Of a stretch of 64,000 nucleotides of DNA, positions 54,041-64,000 are shown piece after piece. The stretch covers positions 219,483-283,482 of the forward strand of contig JAAOMT010000082.1 in assembly GCA_016748015.1 (NCBI GenBank), given 5' to 3'. Below the pieces are notes generated by a model. That model had not been told where the DNA came from and did no database searches. It was given only the letters and a program-made list of their open reading frames with translations. Every line of letters begins with the position of its first letter. Position 1 is the first letter of the stretch. Both the position numbers and the translations under genes were made by a program. The stretch comes from Geosiphon pyriformis (lineage: Eukaryota > Glomeromycota > Glomeromycetes > Archaeosporales > Geosiphonaceae).

Positions 54041-55513
54041 TTAGATTTGTCTTATTCATAACAAACCATTAGCATTTCCATTGTCTTTTCTCTTTCTATA
54101 ATGTATGGTATAAGTATATGATAAGAGTGCTATTTTCCATCTTGATTGTTTGCCATCTCCAAATTTTTGGTTTTGGAGTAATATCAGTTCTTTGTGATCT
54201 GTGTACACCTCAAACTTCTGGCTCAAGTATTTTTTCCATTTTATGACTGCCCAATAGATTGCTAAGTGTTCTAATTTTGGTGTTCTATAGTTTTTTTTGG
54301 CTGAAGTTAAATCTCAGCTGGTATATGTGACTAAATGTTCCCTTCCATCCAATCCTTTTTGGGATAGCACTGCTCCCAATGCTTGATCTGATGTATCAGT
54401 GGTGATAATGAATGGTTTACTGTGATCTGGATAGATCAATACTAGAGCTTAAATAAGCTTTTTTCTTAAGATGTTAAATGCTTCTTGCTAAGTTTCAGTT
54501 CATTTGTATTTTACATTCTTGGTTTGGAGATAATTAAATGGCTGAACTATCTTAGAAAAGTCTTTGATGAAGTGACAATAATAGTCTGCAAATCCCAAGA
54601 ATGATTTTAACTCCATTATGTTGGTCGGTATTGAAAATTTCTTTACTATCTCTATTTTATCCAAGTCTGTCTTGATGCCATCTTTGCTTACTATATGTCC
54701 CAAAAACTTGAGTTCTGTTTTGTTGAAGAAACACTTTGTTGTATTCAATTTTAATCCAGCTCTTCTCAGTCTTTTAAACACTTGTTGGAGATAATATAGA
54801 TGGTTGTCAAATGTTTTTGAGAACACATTGGTGTCATCCAGATAAACTACTACTGATTTCCACAATAAGCTGGTATATACTATTTCTATTAGCTATTGAA
54901 ATATGGCTGGAGCATTCATCAAGTCAAATAACATGACTTCAAACTCAAAATTTTTTTCTTTCATCATAAAAGCCGTTTTTTCTTTGTCTACTGGATCTAT
55001 GGCTACTTGTTAGTATTTACTGTCTAGATCCAGTGTTGAAAACCATTTATTTTCTTCAAAAGCATCAAATAGCTTCTGGATTTATAGAGTTGGATAGCTG
55101 TCTCCATGAGTAATTCCATTAAGTTTTCTGTAGTCTACACAAAATCTGATTTTTCTATTCTTTTTCCAGACAAGTACTACTGATAATGACCATGGGCTCA
55201 TAGATGGCTGAATTAGCCCATTGTCAAGCATTTGGTTGATCTCTTAATGAATGATCTCATGACTAGTTAGTGGTATTCTGTATGCTTGTTGTTTGATTGA
55301 CATAGTATCTTTAGTCTTGATCTGATGTTGAATAATATCAGTTCTACCAAATTTGTTTTTGCTAATGAAGATGTCATTGAAGTTGTTCAGTAACATCTTG
55401 AGTTGTATACATTGAAGTGGATCCAAATTTTCTATGTTCATTTGTTCTAATTGTTCTGGTTGGAGCAAATAACATTTATTTTGTCCATAGATTGTTTGTG
55501 ATGTGATATCCAC
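54041..55513 (-). pseudogene. Element C reverse transcriptase and RNase H
   Basis: RT is readable at 54500-54865 with the catalytic Y-L-D-D intact and F-L-G-F-A-D-Y-Y-C-H-F; the lead-in is at 55244-55513 (F-G-R-T-D-I-I-Q-H-Q-I). Between them stops at Gln and Trp codons break the fingers and palm. RNase H ends ...I-R-Q-I then TAA at 54041-54043. Confidence 0.8.
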
Positions 55514-55525
55514 ATATCCACATAG

Positions 55526-56550
55526 CTATGGAAAATCTGGAATAATACTTGGTGGTTGATTTTCTAATTCAGTGCTCAAGTATTCAATGATGGTTCCCTC
55601 TGGTATTGTGATGGCATCTCTTGTTGTGTTGTAAATAGAAATTTTGATATGGTTGTGGCTTTTGGCTGGTATGTGGAAATTGATAAGTCCAATTTCTCCT
55701 GATTCACAAAGGCTTGTTTCTGCTTTAAAAATCTGATTCTCATCTTTCACTTTTTTTCTATAACTACTATGTACTGGTCATATGGTAGAATAGAAATTGC
55801 TTGACCAGTTGAAATAATTTCTCCTTGGCCAACAATTTCTTTTTCTGCCATATTGACTGGTATATCTATTCTACCCGTTGAACCAAATTCTTGTATCCCT
55901 TTGGCTGTAATCCCTAATTCTTCTCTGTTTCCCACTGATACTAGTTGAGCTATTTTCACTAGAAACAGGAATATTGCCTGTGCTATCTTTTCATTTGGCT
56001 CTATAATGTAGGCTTTTTCTGAGTTGTTCTGTAGCATAGCAACAATATTTCCTACATATCTTGCATCAATTATCCCTCCTCTAATGTTGATTCTCTTTTT
56101 TGCTTAACTACTCCTAGATGCTAATTGAACCATTGTTGTTGCTAGAATTTCCAGTGCTATTTTGAGATCAATGCATGTGTGTAAATGTGGTTCCAATTTG
56201 ATGGCATTTTTGCCTGAATACCTCAGATCAAACCTGGTATCAGTATTATGTGCACATTTTGGCATGATCTTTTCCTTATTATTGCTGAACCATTTTAATG
56301 TCTGCTCTTTGGTGAGATTAGAAAGTGTGATATATATTTTTGGGTTTGAATCGGAGTCCAAATTGCTGTTTTTTTTGTTGCCATTTTGGACAGAGCTGGT
56401 GTTTTTATTGTCATCATTGTCAGAGATTGAATCGGGATTAAACAATGATTCTGATTCCAATGCGCAGCTGCTAATTGGTTCAATTTTTTCTGAGATCATA
56501 TAGATTATGTGTGGTGGTAGATTGTAAATAAAGTCACAATCATCACACAA
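55526..56550 (-). pseudogene. Element C dUTPase and linker
   Basis: Three open pieces: 56104-56550 (acidic linker, motif 1 T-R-F-D-L-R, start of motif 2 A-S-R-S-S then TAA), 55747-56037 (rest: N-N-S-E-K-A, E-K-I-A-Q-A-I-F, E-F-G-S-T-G-R) and 55526-55750 (linker). Between the first two, motif 3 reads G-I-I-D-A-R-Y-V-G-N-I. The stop in motif 2 disables it. Confidence 0.78.
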
Positions 56551-57540
56551 TTGAAAATTACATAGAATTAAACAGTGATCACATAATTAGGTGTTGATTT
56601 CCTTCAAGCATTGCTCTTGCTCTTCTCTTGTGAGTGCTAGATTTTAATAGTGTTCATGGAATTTTTCTGGGCTGTTTTTCAAGTCAAGAAAGACATCCGG
56701 GTTGAGAACCAAAATACTGTCTGTTGGTTCTGGAGAGTTGTTTTTGATCTCCAGAATTTTACTGGGTGAAGCACCTTCTACTTTGGCATTGGTTATTTGC
56801 CAGATCTCATCCTTGTCGTGTGGATAACCTTCTAAATAAGAGATTGCTCTGTGCCAGGCTGCTGTGATGGGTGTTTCATGACTCACCCAGTTGCTAATGA
56901 GGATTGTGTATTGGCACAAAGTGTTACACGTTCTTTCTTGACTAGGAATGTCATTCCACATCCCTTTGTCAAGCAGTTGTTCTCCACAAGTGAGACAGAG
57001 TTCATTGTTCTTGTCTCTTAGGGTACTCATAGCATTCGCGGTAGCATGGTTTACAGTAGTAATGGGTGCACATTCAGTAGTCTTCATCTAGTGCAACCCA
57101 AGCTCCCATTGAGGACAACTTCTTGTTGCAGTTTTTATACTTGAGAGGAATACGCAGTGGTTCTGGTCTGGTGTTAGTCGAGTAGGATCTTCTCCAGCCA
57201 TTGGTGCTGGCTTTGGTGGTTTTATTAGTTTCAAGTCAGTTTTCTTCATTTCCTTTCCTTTTTTTTTGATTGCTTTTCTTCCACTCTTAGGTTGATGAAT
57301 CTTCTTGATTATTGTTGATTTCCCAGATTTGGTTAGTGTTCCAGGTAAGTTCTTCTTTTCTTTTTCTTTTTTCTTGGTTGTTGTCATCCCAGGCGAGTAT
57401 TGGCAGCAGTTTGTTGTGGTCAACATTGGTCCACAATATTTGGTACGCTTCTCAGGTGGGTTTCGGCTTCTCTTCTTCCAAGTCGATTAGTGGTGCTGGT
57501 GTGTGACTGGGTTTGAAATGGCCACACGTCACTGGTACTT
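56551..57540 (-). pseudogene. Element C Cys-rich region and ribbon
   Basis: 56644-57087 and 57088-57426 in different frames. Readable parts: L-C-L-T-C-G-E-Q-L-L, R-T-C-N-T-L-C-Q-Y and, in another frame, K-L-S-S-M-G-A. Upstream is a Lys/Glu-rich spacer as in F. Less complete than in E or F. Confidence 0.58.
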
Positions 57541-57559
57541 ATGTGTGTTGGCCATCTCG

Positions 57560-58045
57560 ATTGATTTGCAACTTTTGTGTGATCCAGTCAAGCATTACAT
57601 TTGTTTTGGACAGCCAGTTATTACCAACTAGAGCTTAGTATTGGGTGGCTTCCATGACTAGTATCTTGATTAGTACTATGATGTCATTGATTTCAATGAA
57701 AAGGTTGTCAATTTTACCAATTGGGGTCTTGGTAACCCCATCAGCTGTGATTATCTTGGTGCTAGCAGCTCAATTAACTTGGTGACCTAATTAATCCATA
57801 AGTTGTCTTGTAATGATGCTATCTGCTGAACCACTATCAAAAATGAGTTTGATGGTATAGCCATCAATTTTCACATCAGTATACATGGCAGTGATTGATT
57901 TTTCTTTGAGTGTGGCTCCACTAAACAACGGGACTTCCGAGAGTTCATCAATTTCAAAGGGAAATATTGTGACAAGTGACTCGTCTTTTGTGATGGTTGC
58001 TGGTAAAATGTTGCTGGTAAGTGTGGGTAATTGATTGGATTTCAA
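57560..58045 (-). pseudogene. Element C retropepsin, D-S-G kept
   Basis: 57791-58045 is open with L-I-F-D-S-G-S-A-D-S-I-I-T-R-Q-L-M-D then a stop. The C-terminal half is readable to about 57600 (I-I-T-A-D-G type segment, Y-x-A-L-V-G-N-N-W-L). The active-site triad is intact but the domain is truncated. Confidence 0.75.
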
Positions 58046-60283
58046 GTGGTTGGATGTGACGTTTTCTGGAGTAATTAGAAGACTTAAATAGTTCTGGGAA
58101 TTTGGGTTTTGAGTATGACCAGTACCCGAATTCCGAGAATGTGATTCAGTTGGTTATTAAAAGGAGCTGGGGATCAGTTGATGGACAACTATCACCTATC
58201 TCCAGTTTTGAGTGACTCTTAATCTGGGGTTTCCTAATGTCATCTGAGCTGGGTGTGATGATAGTGTTAGAACTATGGGTGTCTAATAGATAATTTGTGG
58301 CTGTGGTTGATAAATTGCTGGTGGCTGCAGTTGATAAACTGGAAGTTGATATACTGGTGATTGATAGATTGGTGGCTGCATTATAAGCAGGTAAGTCGGT
58401 TGATATTGGGTTGAGTTTGTTTGATAATTCTGGGTTGGAAACTGGTGATCGAGGTTATAATATTGATTTCCCAATTGTTAGTTATTTAAATGTTGTTAGC
58501 AGTTGATTTGTATGTGTCCTTGTCTACCACAATAGTAGTAAATGCATGTTTTATACTGCCACTGTTGATTGGTTGAAGATGAGGGACGTAATTGATTCTG
58601 GAAATAATTCGCATTTTCTTGATTATTGCATTGTTGTAAAGGCCAATAAATTACATGATTGTCAGCTAAGTATCTTTCTAGTTTCTGATTGATTGAATCA
58701 TTGAATTGTTTTAATTTGGAATTCAATTCAAATGATCCATTCATTACTAGGTTTATAGCTTGAGTGTAATTAGCTTCTAGTTCAGCTGTTTCAAAATCTC
58801 GGACATGTGTGACCACAGTTGGTAGGTCTACTGGGTGCATTGGACATACTTGTTATAGAATGCTGCTGTGCAAGCCTCTAATAAATTGATTCAAAATCTG
58901 TGGTGCTGTAAAATAATCAGCTTGAATTGCCTGTATCTGGTGCAAATTTTAATGGAAACATCCCAAATAAGTAGTAACTGCTTCAGTATCTCTTTGCTTA
59001 ATAGTGGTAAAGGTGTTAGCTAATTTGTTGATGCTGTTATTGTTACTAAAATATCTTATAAATTCAGTTTTGAATTCATTAAAATTTTGGGGTTTTATAG
59101 CGAAACTTTGATACCACGTGTCAGTGGTATCCTGGAGAAAATAGGGAATGGTTTGTATTGCTTGGGCGTCATTTCATCTGTTGGCTGCAATGGTTTTTTC
59201 CATATCATTCAGCCATAGTTGAGTGTCATCCTCTTTGCTGGTAAAATTGTTGAGTTTTGTAATTAGTGCATAAGCCATTGGATCTAAGTTGGGTTGTTGT
59301 GGTGGCTGTTGAAGTGATTGTTGTTGCACTAGTTGTTGAGATGGTAGTTGAAGTGGCTGCTGTATGGATTCAGCTATTGGATTAATTGGTGGTTGATCAA
59401 TGACAATTACTAGAGGTAAGTATAATTGATTATTTAGATCAGGGTTTCAATTATCCTGAGTTGGCAGTGTCTGAATATTCAGAGTTTCAATTTCTGGATT
59501 TTCTGGATTTAGATTTTGCTGGGTTTGAGAATTCAGGGTTTTAAATTCCGGGTTTTCAGTAATCAGGTTCTAGTAAGTGAATTCTTGATTCTCGGATTCT
59601 TTTTTCTCTTTCTCTTCTTGTTCCCCTTCCAATTCAGTAATTTCTCACAAACTTGCTGTTCTGAAGTCTGGTTGAGGTGGTGTTGACCGGAATCCTGATG
59701 GCATGGGCAATCATGATTTAAATCCCTCAAAATATTTGCCATATGGTCTTAATAACTCCATTTTTTTTTGTTTACTTTGGAATAGGAATTGTCTAAATGA
59801 TGATGCTGTGTTTGATGTGGACACACCTGCTGATGTAATATTGATGGTGCTTCCAGGTGTGTGATGATATAATGGATATGGTGGGAATTCAATTCTTTGT
59901 TTCTTCCAGGTTGGTAGTTGTATCCCTTTAAGCGTTATTGCTTGTATTTGTAACCTTCCTTTGCCTTTGTCTGCGTAGGTGATAAGGAATTGTTGTTGGA
60001 TGTATCTTTCAATAGTTTGGTTGATTTTTCTGATTATTGGTGCAAAATTATAGTTCCTTGGTAAGTTGGTGTGTTAGAATAATTCTGTGTAAAAGTTTTT
60101 TCTTGCTGTTTCAATGTTAATTGTTCCTCCTAAGCAGTCAGTGATTTTGTTGTTGACATAAAAGTTGAAGTCTGATTCTGCTGGAAAATGATTACTGTTT
60201 AATCCTAGTTGTTGGTTGTATTGTTGAAACAAAGATTTGGCAAATCCTAAATGGTTGGCTTCTATGTTTTCTGGTTCTGCCAC
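58046..60283 (-). pseudogene. Element C gag
   Basis: Starts at GTG 60283 (V-A-E-P-E-N-I-E), open for 69 codons to a TAA where F has CAA. The capsid is fragmentary. 58496-58840 holds the end of the capsid and the knuckle C-I-Y-Y-Y-C-G-R-Q-G-H-I-Q-I-N-C, in which the first Cys of the F pattern is now Tyr. A Gln/Tyr/Pro-rich tail lies at 58283-58474. Confidence 0.75.
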
Positions 60284-60326
60284 TTTTGGATGGGTGTTGT
60301 TGGTGCTGGTTCTCTGTAGGATTATA

Positions 60327-60343
60327 CCTCATAGGGAGCACCA
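60327..60343 (-). other. Element C primer-binding site
   Basis: Sense TGGTGCTCCCTATGAGG, two bases inside the 5' LTR; two changes from the F site. Confidence 0.7.
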
Positions 60344-60345
60344 AA

Positions 60346-61226
60346 TATTACAGATAATTATTTGGGGTCTTAAATCAAATAATAAATCTGTAACTTGGTG
60401 CTTTTAGTATCTTGACAATATAAGTACTATTAGTAGGTTGCTGTTATCTGAAGATTTGATTAATCTGAAGGTTTTGGATTAAGTTCTTTGTATAATGGAC
60501 AGAGATTTTTTGTTAATATTATTCACAGTTTTTTTGTAAGTTGTTTCCCAATTTCTTTCTTAGCTTGGTGGCCAGATTTATTCTGGCAGTTATATCCTTC
60601 TGATAAGTTATCCGATAATATATATAATTCTACCCTTATTTCTGGGTCTTTTATCAGGCTACCCGTGATGTCAATAACTCAGTGCTTTTAATCTTTAATC
60701 AATTAGTATACAACAAAAATCAAAGAAAGAAATAAAGAAAATAAAAAAATGTAAAGAAATAAGCCAAGGCAATTTGCAAGTTAATATCCCATTAATAGCT
60801 GTGATTAAGAGCTATTGTTCCAGTGTGGTTAAGTATCAATTACTATCAACATAAAGTATTGATAATGGAAGTGGGTTTTTAAAATAGCAAATAGTTATTT
60901 ATTGTGGTTTGGAAAGTTGTCTAGATGAAATCTAAACTGAGAGGTCTGTCTTTTCAGCTTCTAATACTACTGTTATATATACATAATTGAGATTTCTCAA
61001 TTCCTTAATTCTTTATGACAGGAATTCTAGAATTTTTGGAATCTTGTGATTCCATTGAGAGGAATCCTGCAATTCTAGAATTCTGCAATTCCTCATGTGA
61101 GAATTCTGCAATTTCTGGAATTCTGCAATTTCTCTGAAAGGAATCTTGGAATTCCTCATTTACTATGTCTACTTCTGATTGGCTAATAACTATGTTAATA
61201 TGTTTTCTATATTTCTATGAGTAACA
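60346..61226 (-). repeat. Element C 5' LTR (881 bp)
   Basis: Starts TATTAC (from TGTTAC), ends GTAACA. GGAATTCC-word cluster at 61000-61160. Followed by TTGT, the decayed copy of the TCGC target. Confidence 0.88.
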
Positions 61227-61278
61227 TTGTCACTTTGAAGTTGTTATTGTTGTGTTATTTTTGTAAGAGAGCACCAAA
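61227..61278 (-). other. Element A leader with primer site and gag GTG
   Basis: Short leader between the 5' LTR of A and the insertion of C. The primer site reads TGGTGCTCTC (61267-61276 in sense). The leader has no ATG and ends ...TTCAAAGTG (GTG at 61231-61233) and ACAA, the changed copy of GCGA. In the uninterrupted element GTG would be followed at once by GCG-ACC-ACA at 20856. Confidence 0.75.
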
Positions 61279-62238
61279 TGTTACCAGAGATTTTTGGTCT
61301 CTTTTTTTGAATATTGTTGATGTCTGTTTGTTGTAAATTTACGTTTTCTAGAAGTAGTTGAACCTCCAATAACTGAATTTATCTTCAAATTATCTTCTAT
61401 AATTTGAACTGCTGGGCTTATAAGTGGAATGGCCAATTCTGTGCCAGTTGTTTTGTGTAATTACATTGTAGTAAACGTTAACTCTTTTTCAGAAATTGCT
61501 CATCTGGAAGCTTACTAAAAATGTGTAGTTACTTTGCTGTGAAAGTCAACTCTTTTACAGAAATCTTGTCTGTAGACTACTCTAATGATTGTAATAAGAA
61601 AAGAAAAAAAATATAAAAGAAATAGAATTCTGTTAAAGAAAACGTTTTCTATTCAGGTCTGGAGTCATTAACAGTTTATTGAAATTGGTAGCTAATCAAT
61701 TTCAAAACGTTAGTTGTGTTGAGGGAATTTCAAGTGTAATAATTTAAGGATTTGGTTTTTGAATATTTAATTTTTATTTAATTTTGTAAAAAAATAATTT
61801 GTTCTAATTAAGATATTTAGAGTAAGATACTATGGTAAGATATGGGAAGGATACATTTTCTTGAAGAGAAAAGCTCTTCTTTTATACAACTTGTTGTAGT
61901 ACTAATTTTTGAACTTGCACTTTTTTTTTTTCTTCAATTTGGGTAAACTAAAGATACATTTTGGCAAACTACAAGTTATTTTACTGAACTATTTGATTAT
62001 TTCAGCAAATTTTCATTAATTTCGGCGAATTTTGACTATGTTAAATGGTTCAAGGTATTGTATAATTTTATCATCTCAATTTCTAAAGTACAAATCGAAT
62101 TATTGGTTGAATTAAGATAATTGCTACTTTGACTAAAATTATAAGTAATATTTGATTTAATAATAGTATGCTAATTAATAATAAGAATTATGAAGGTAAT
62201 TTCATGCTAATTTAATAGCTAAAATTCTACTAATAACA
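61279..62238 (-). repeat. Element A 5' LTR (960 bp)
   Basis: Uninterrupted copy of the family 1 LTR of A, used here to define the break points in the other one. Ends ATAACA at 62238, followed by CTGC and the LINE. Confidence 0.9.
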
Positions 62239-64000
62239 CTGCCTTCCAGAAATTTACATAAGATTCCAATAACTGACATCGAACAGATTCATCAACTTTA
62301 CAAGAAAACACATGAACTGACACCTCTACATTATCACAATATAAGCACAATACACTAAGATAGAGTCTATTATAAAGACACTTCTGAATGGCAATTAGCA
62401 GCCAATAGTACAAAGCTTTTATAAAGTAAGTGTATACATTGGCTAAAAGTCTGCTAGTGAAACCTGCCATACTAACAATAAGCAAAGCCAATCAACCTCA
62501 GAAAGCAAATTGTCTGCCAAAAACTTAGAACCAAAACCAATCTTCCAGCATGTATGACAAACTGAATAATAAATATTATAGACAAAATGTCTGGAATTGC
62601 CAGAAACAATATTACCATCAACTATTATAAAGTGTTTACTTAAGTGAGAAGAAAGATATCAACCAGAGAGAAAAGCAGCACCAGCTATTATGTCAGTGCA
62701 CTCATTTCCTGAAATGTCAGAGTAATCTTTTATTTTATGCCAGCTAATCTCCAAATTTTTACTGCAAATAACATTAACAATATGATGATGTTTGACCCAA
62801 CACTAATTATGAAAGTTGGAACACACTAGATCCAATTCTGACTTATAAGCATCCAGAACAAATTGACTATCTGAAAACAATTGAATAGAGCTTGATAAGG
62901 GAACACACTCTAGAGCCAATGCAATAGTCTGCAATTCCACTAAAGTAGACGACATTAAATCTGACACACCAACACCCAAACCCAAATTAATATTCTTGAA
63001 AAAAACAGTAGTGCTAACTCTACAGCTGACTGTGTTCAGATTACTAAGAAACCTATCCATATACACTAACAAATTACTAGTATCAGTGCACAAGAAATGA
63101 TCACAAACAGACATAAAATCATTAGATTCAAGAATGTTCAAAGAACCAACACCACTTAAAACCAAGAAAATAGTAGAAAAAAAACTCATACCATTGAGAA
63201 ATACAATAGAAAGCTCAAACCACTCAAGAACAAGGCTGTGGGGGTTCAATCTCTTCTAACATTTGAAGGTGTACCAATCAAAAACAGCACTATGATGATC
63301 ATGAAGTTAATCCACAAAGGCAATACCATATCACTAGAGAAAAAAAAAAAACCTAAAAAACTTTAACTCATTCAGAACAGCAAACATTAGAACTCTACCA
63401 TGAAACTAAAAAAAATTGGCCAAAGAGCCACTCAGAAACAAATTGCAATCAAAAAAAAACACAAACCATGTCCACCAGAAAGTTATTAAGAGCATTGACA
63501 TGAATACAAACAGGAAAACTCAATAGATAAACAAGGTACCAATACAGAACTTGCAAGTTATGGAATCTGTGAAAAAACAAACAATCCAAGATATCATTAG
63601 AGTTTGCAAAATTAACAAGAGAAGCAACTTTACTCTCAGATTGAACTTAAAAGAAAAATTTCAAACCATAAAAAAAAGGATAGTAAATTGTATCACTAGG
63701 AAAATTGAGTGATAGACCAAATTTAAGCTTCAAGCTCTTATGAATCAAAACATTTCACTTGTTGCACACATCAATAAGAACAAAGCTGAACTGTATTCTA
63801 TAGCTGACTATAGAATGAAGAACTACCCATACTAAATACAAGAACTGCTTATCTAAGACAGCTTTTCTCAGAACCAGATTTGTGAAAAAACAAATATCTG
63901 AATTTGTCTTAGCCAAACTAGGCTTTAAAAGACCCTCAGTTAAAAAAAAAATACCCAAATACCAATAAGATTCACTCTTTTTAGCAATAGAAATTGGCAA
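62239..64000 (-). mobile_element. LINE-type element, 5' part, continues past window
   Basis: Minus-strand continuation of 1303-1882. From the right edge it holds the end of the reverse transcriptase, a connector, RNase H and part of the C-terminal domain. No 5' end is in the window. Confidence 0.75.
62239..64000 (-). pseudogene. LINE reverse transcriptase end and RNase H, decayed
   Basis: 63755-64000 has S-I-A-K-K, Y-L-G-I-F-F, a thumb-like segment as in non-LTR RTs. RNase H is at 62803-63249 and beyond: first Asp in V-Y-M-D-R-F (normally D-G-S), Glu in T-L-V-E-L-Q-T-I-A, second Asp in F-S-D-S-Q, and after a stop G-N-E-C-T-D for the last Asp. 62239-62491 follows with a C-x2-C ... H-x4-C set (L-C-L-Y-C ... 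H-V-F-S-C), a zinc-finger-like tail found in many LINE ORFs. Stops are spread throughout, so it is dead as well as split. Confidence 0.72.

Larger units (their letters stand above)
20857..61226 (-). mobile_element. Element C: Ty3/gypsy-like retrotransposon, family 2
   Basis: Inserted in A just after the first codon of gag. Termini are TGTTAC at 20857 and GTAACA at 61226. The duplication is TCGC (20853-20856) and TTGT (61227-61230), two C-to-T changes apart. Without D and E and their duplications it is about 10.2 kb, matching B and F. Internal parts are 31970-33576 (ORF3 and C-terminal IN) and 53507-60345 (rest of IN to gag). It is interrupted twice and cannot be functional. Confidence 0.88.
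1883..62238 (-). mobile_element. Element A: Ty3/gypsy-like retrotransposon, family 1, outermost
   Basis: Full-length minus-strand LTR element inserted in the LINE. Termini are TGTTAC at 1883 and ATAACA (from GTAACA) at 62238. The 4-bp duplication is CCAC/CTGC, which fits an ancestral CCGC that lost its CpG differently in each copy. Without B (10,087 bp) and C (40,370 bp) and their 4-bp duplications the element is about 9.9 kb. Internal DNA lies at 12945-20856 and 61227-61278. Gene order in sense is gag, PR, Cys-rich, dUTPase, RT-RH, IN, ORF3. It is the most decayed copy, with RT nearly unreadable. Confidence 0.88.

Overview
The window is almost entirely a nest of retrotransposons in an AT-rich fungal genome. 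The LINE-type ORF and the coiled-coil exon resemble, from memory, protein families common in arbuscular mycorrhizal fungi (Glomeromycotina, Rhizophagus-like). I hold that host assignment at moderate confidence. There are no bacterial features, no tRNA or rRNA genes and no CRISPR array.

Layout. Positions 1-1302 are flanking DNA with the first exon of a coiled-coil protein gene on the minus strand (697-988). A minus-strand LINE-type non-LTR element occupies 1303-1882 and resumes at 62239-64000 (RT tail, RNase H, C-terminal region). The 60 kb between these two parts is an insertion. It resolves completely into six full-length Ty3/gypsy-like LTR retrotransposons, each about 10 kb once its own insertions are removed: A (1883-62238, minus), B (2580-12666, minus, inside the 3' LTR of A), C (20857-61226, minus, inside A at the start of gag), D (21304-31534, plus, inside the 3' LTR of C), E (33577-53506, minus, inside the integrase of C) and F (42410-52524, plus, inside E at the start of gag). 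All have TGTTAC...GTAACA termini and 4-bp target duplications. A and E are family 1, B, C and F are family 2, and D is family 3.

Gene content. All three families share one plan that differs from a textbook gypsy element. ORF1 runs gag (capsid, CCHC knuckle), retropepsin, a Cys-rich zinc-binding region, a trimeric-type dUTPase, reverse transcriptase and RNase H in one continuous frame. ORF2 is a separate integrase with its own start codon. ORF3 is a conserved 3' ORF of about 220-235 codons and unknown function, lying between integrase and the 3' LTR. Gag seems to start at GTG in every copy.

State of decay. Every element carries premature stops and a few indels. The best-preserved frames are ORF3 of E (intact, 235 aa), the dUTPase frames of B, E and F, the IN core of B and the long same-frame ORF1 of F. 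LTR pairs differ by roughly 8-9 percent in the stretches compared by eye, all by transitions, mostly as TG/CA pairs expected from C-to-T loss at CpG. This points to methylation-type or RIP-like mutation of silenced repeats.
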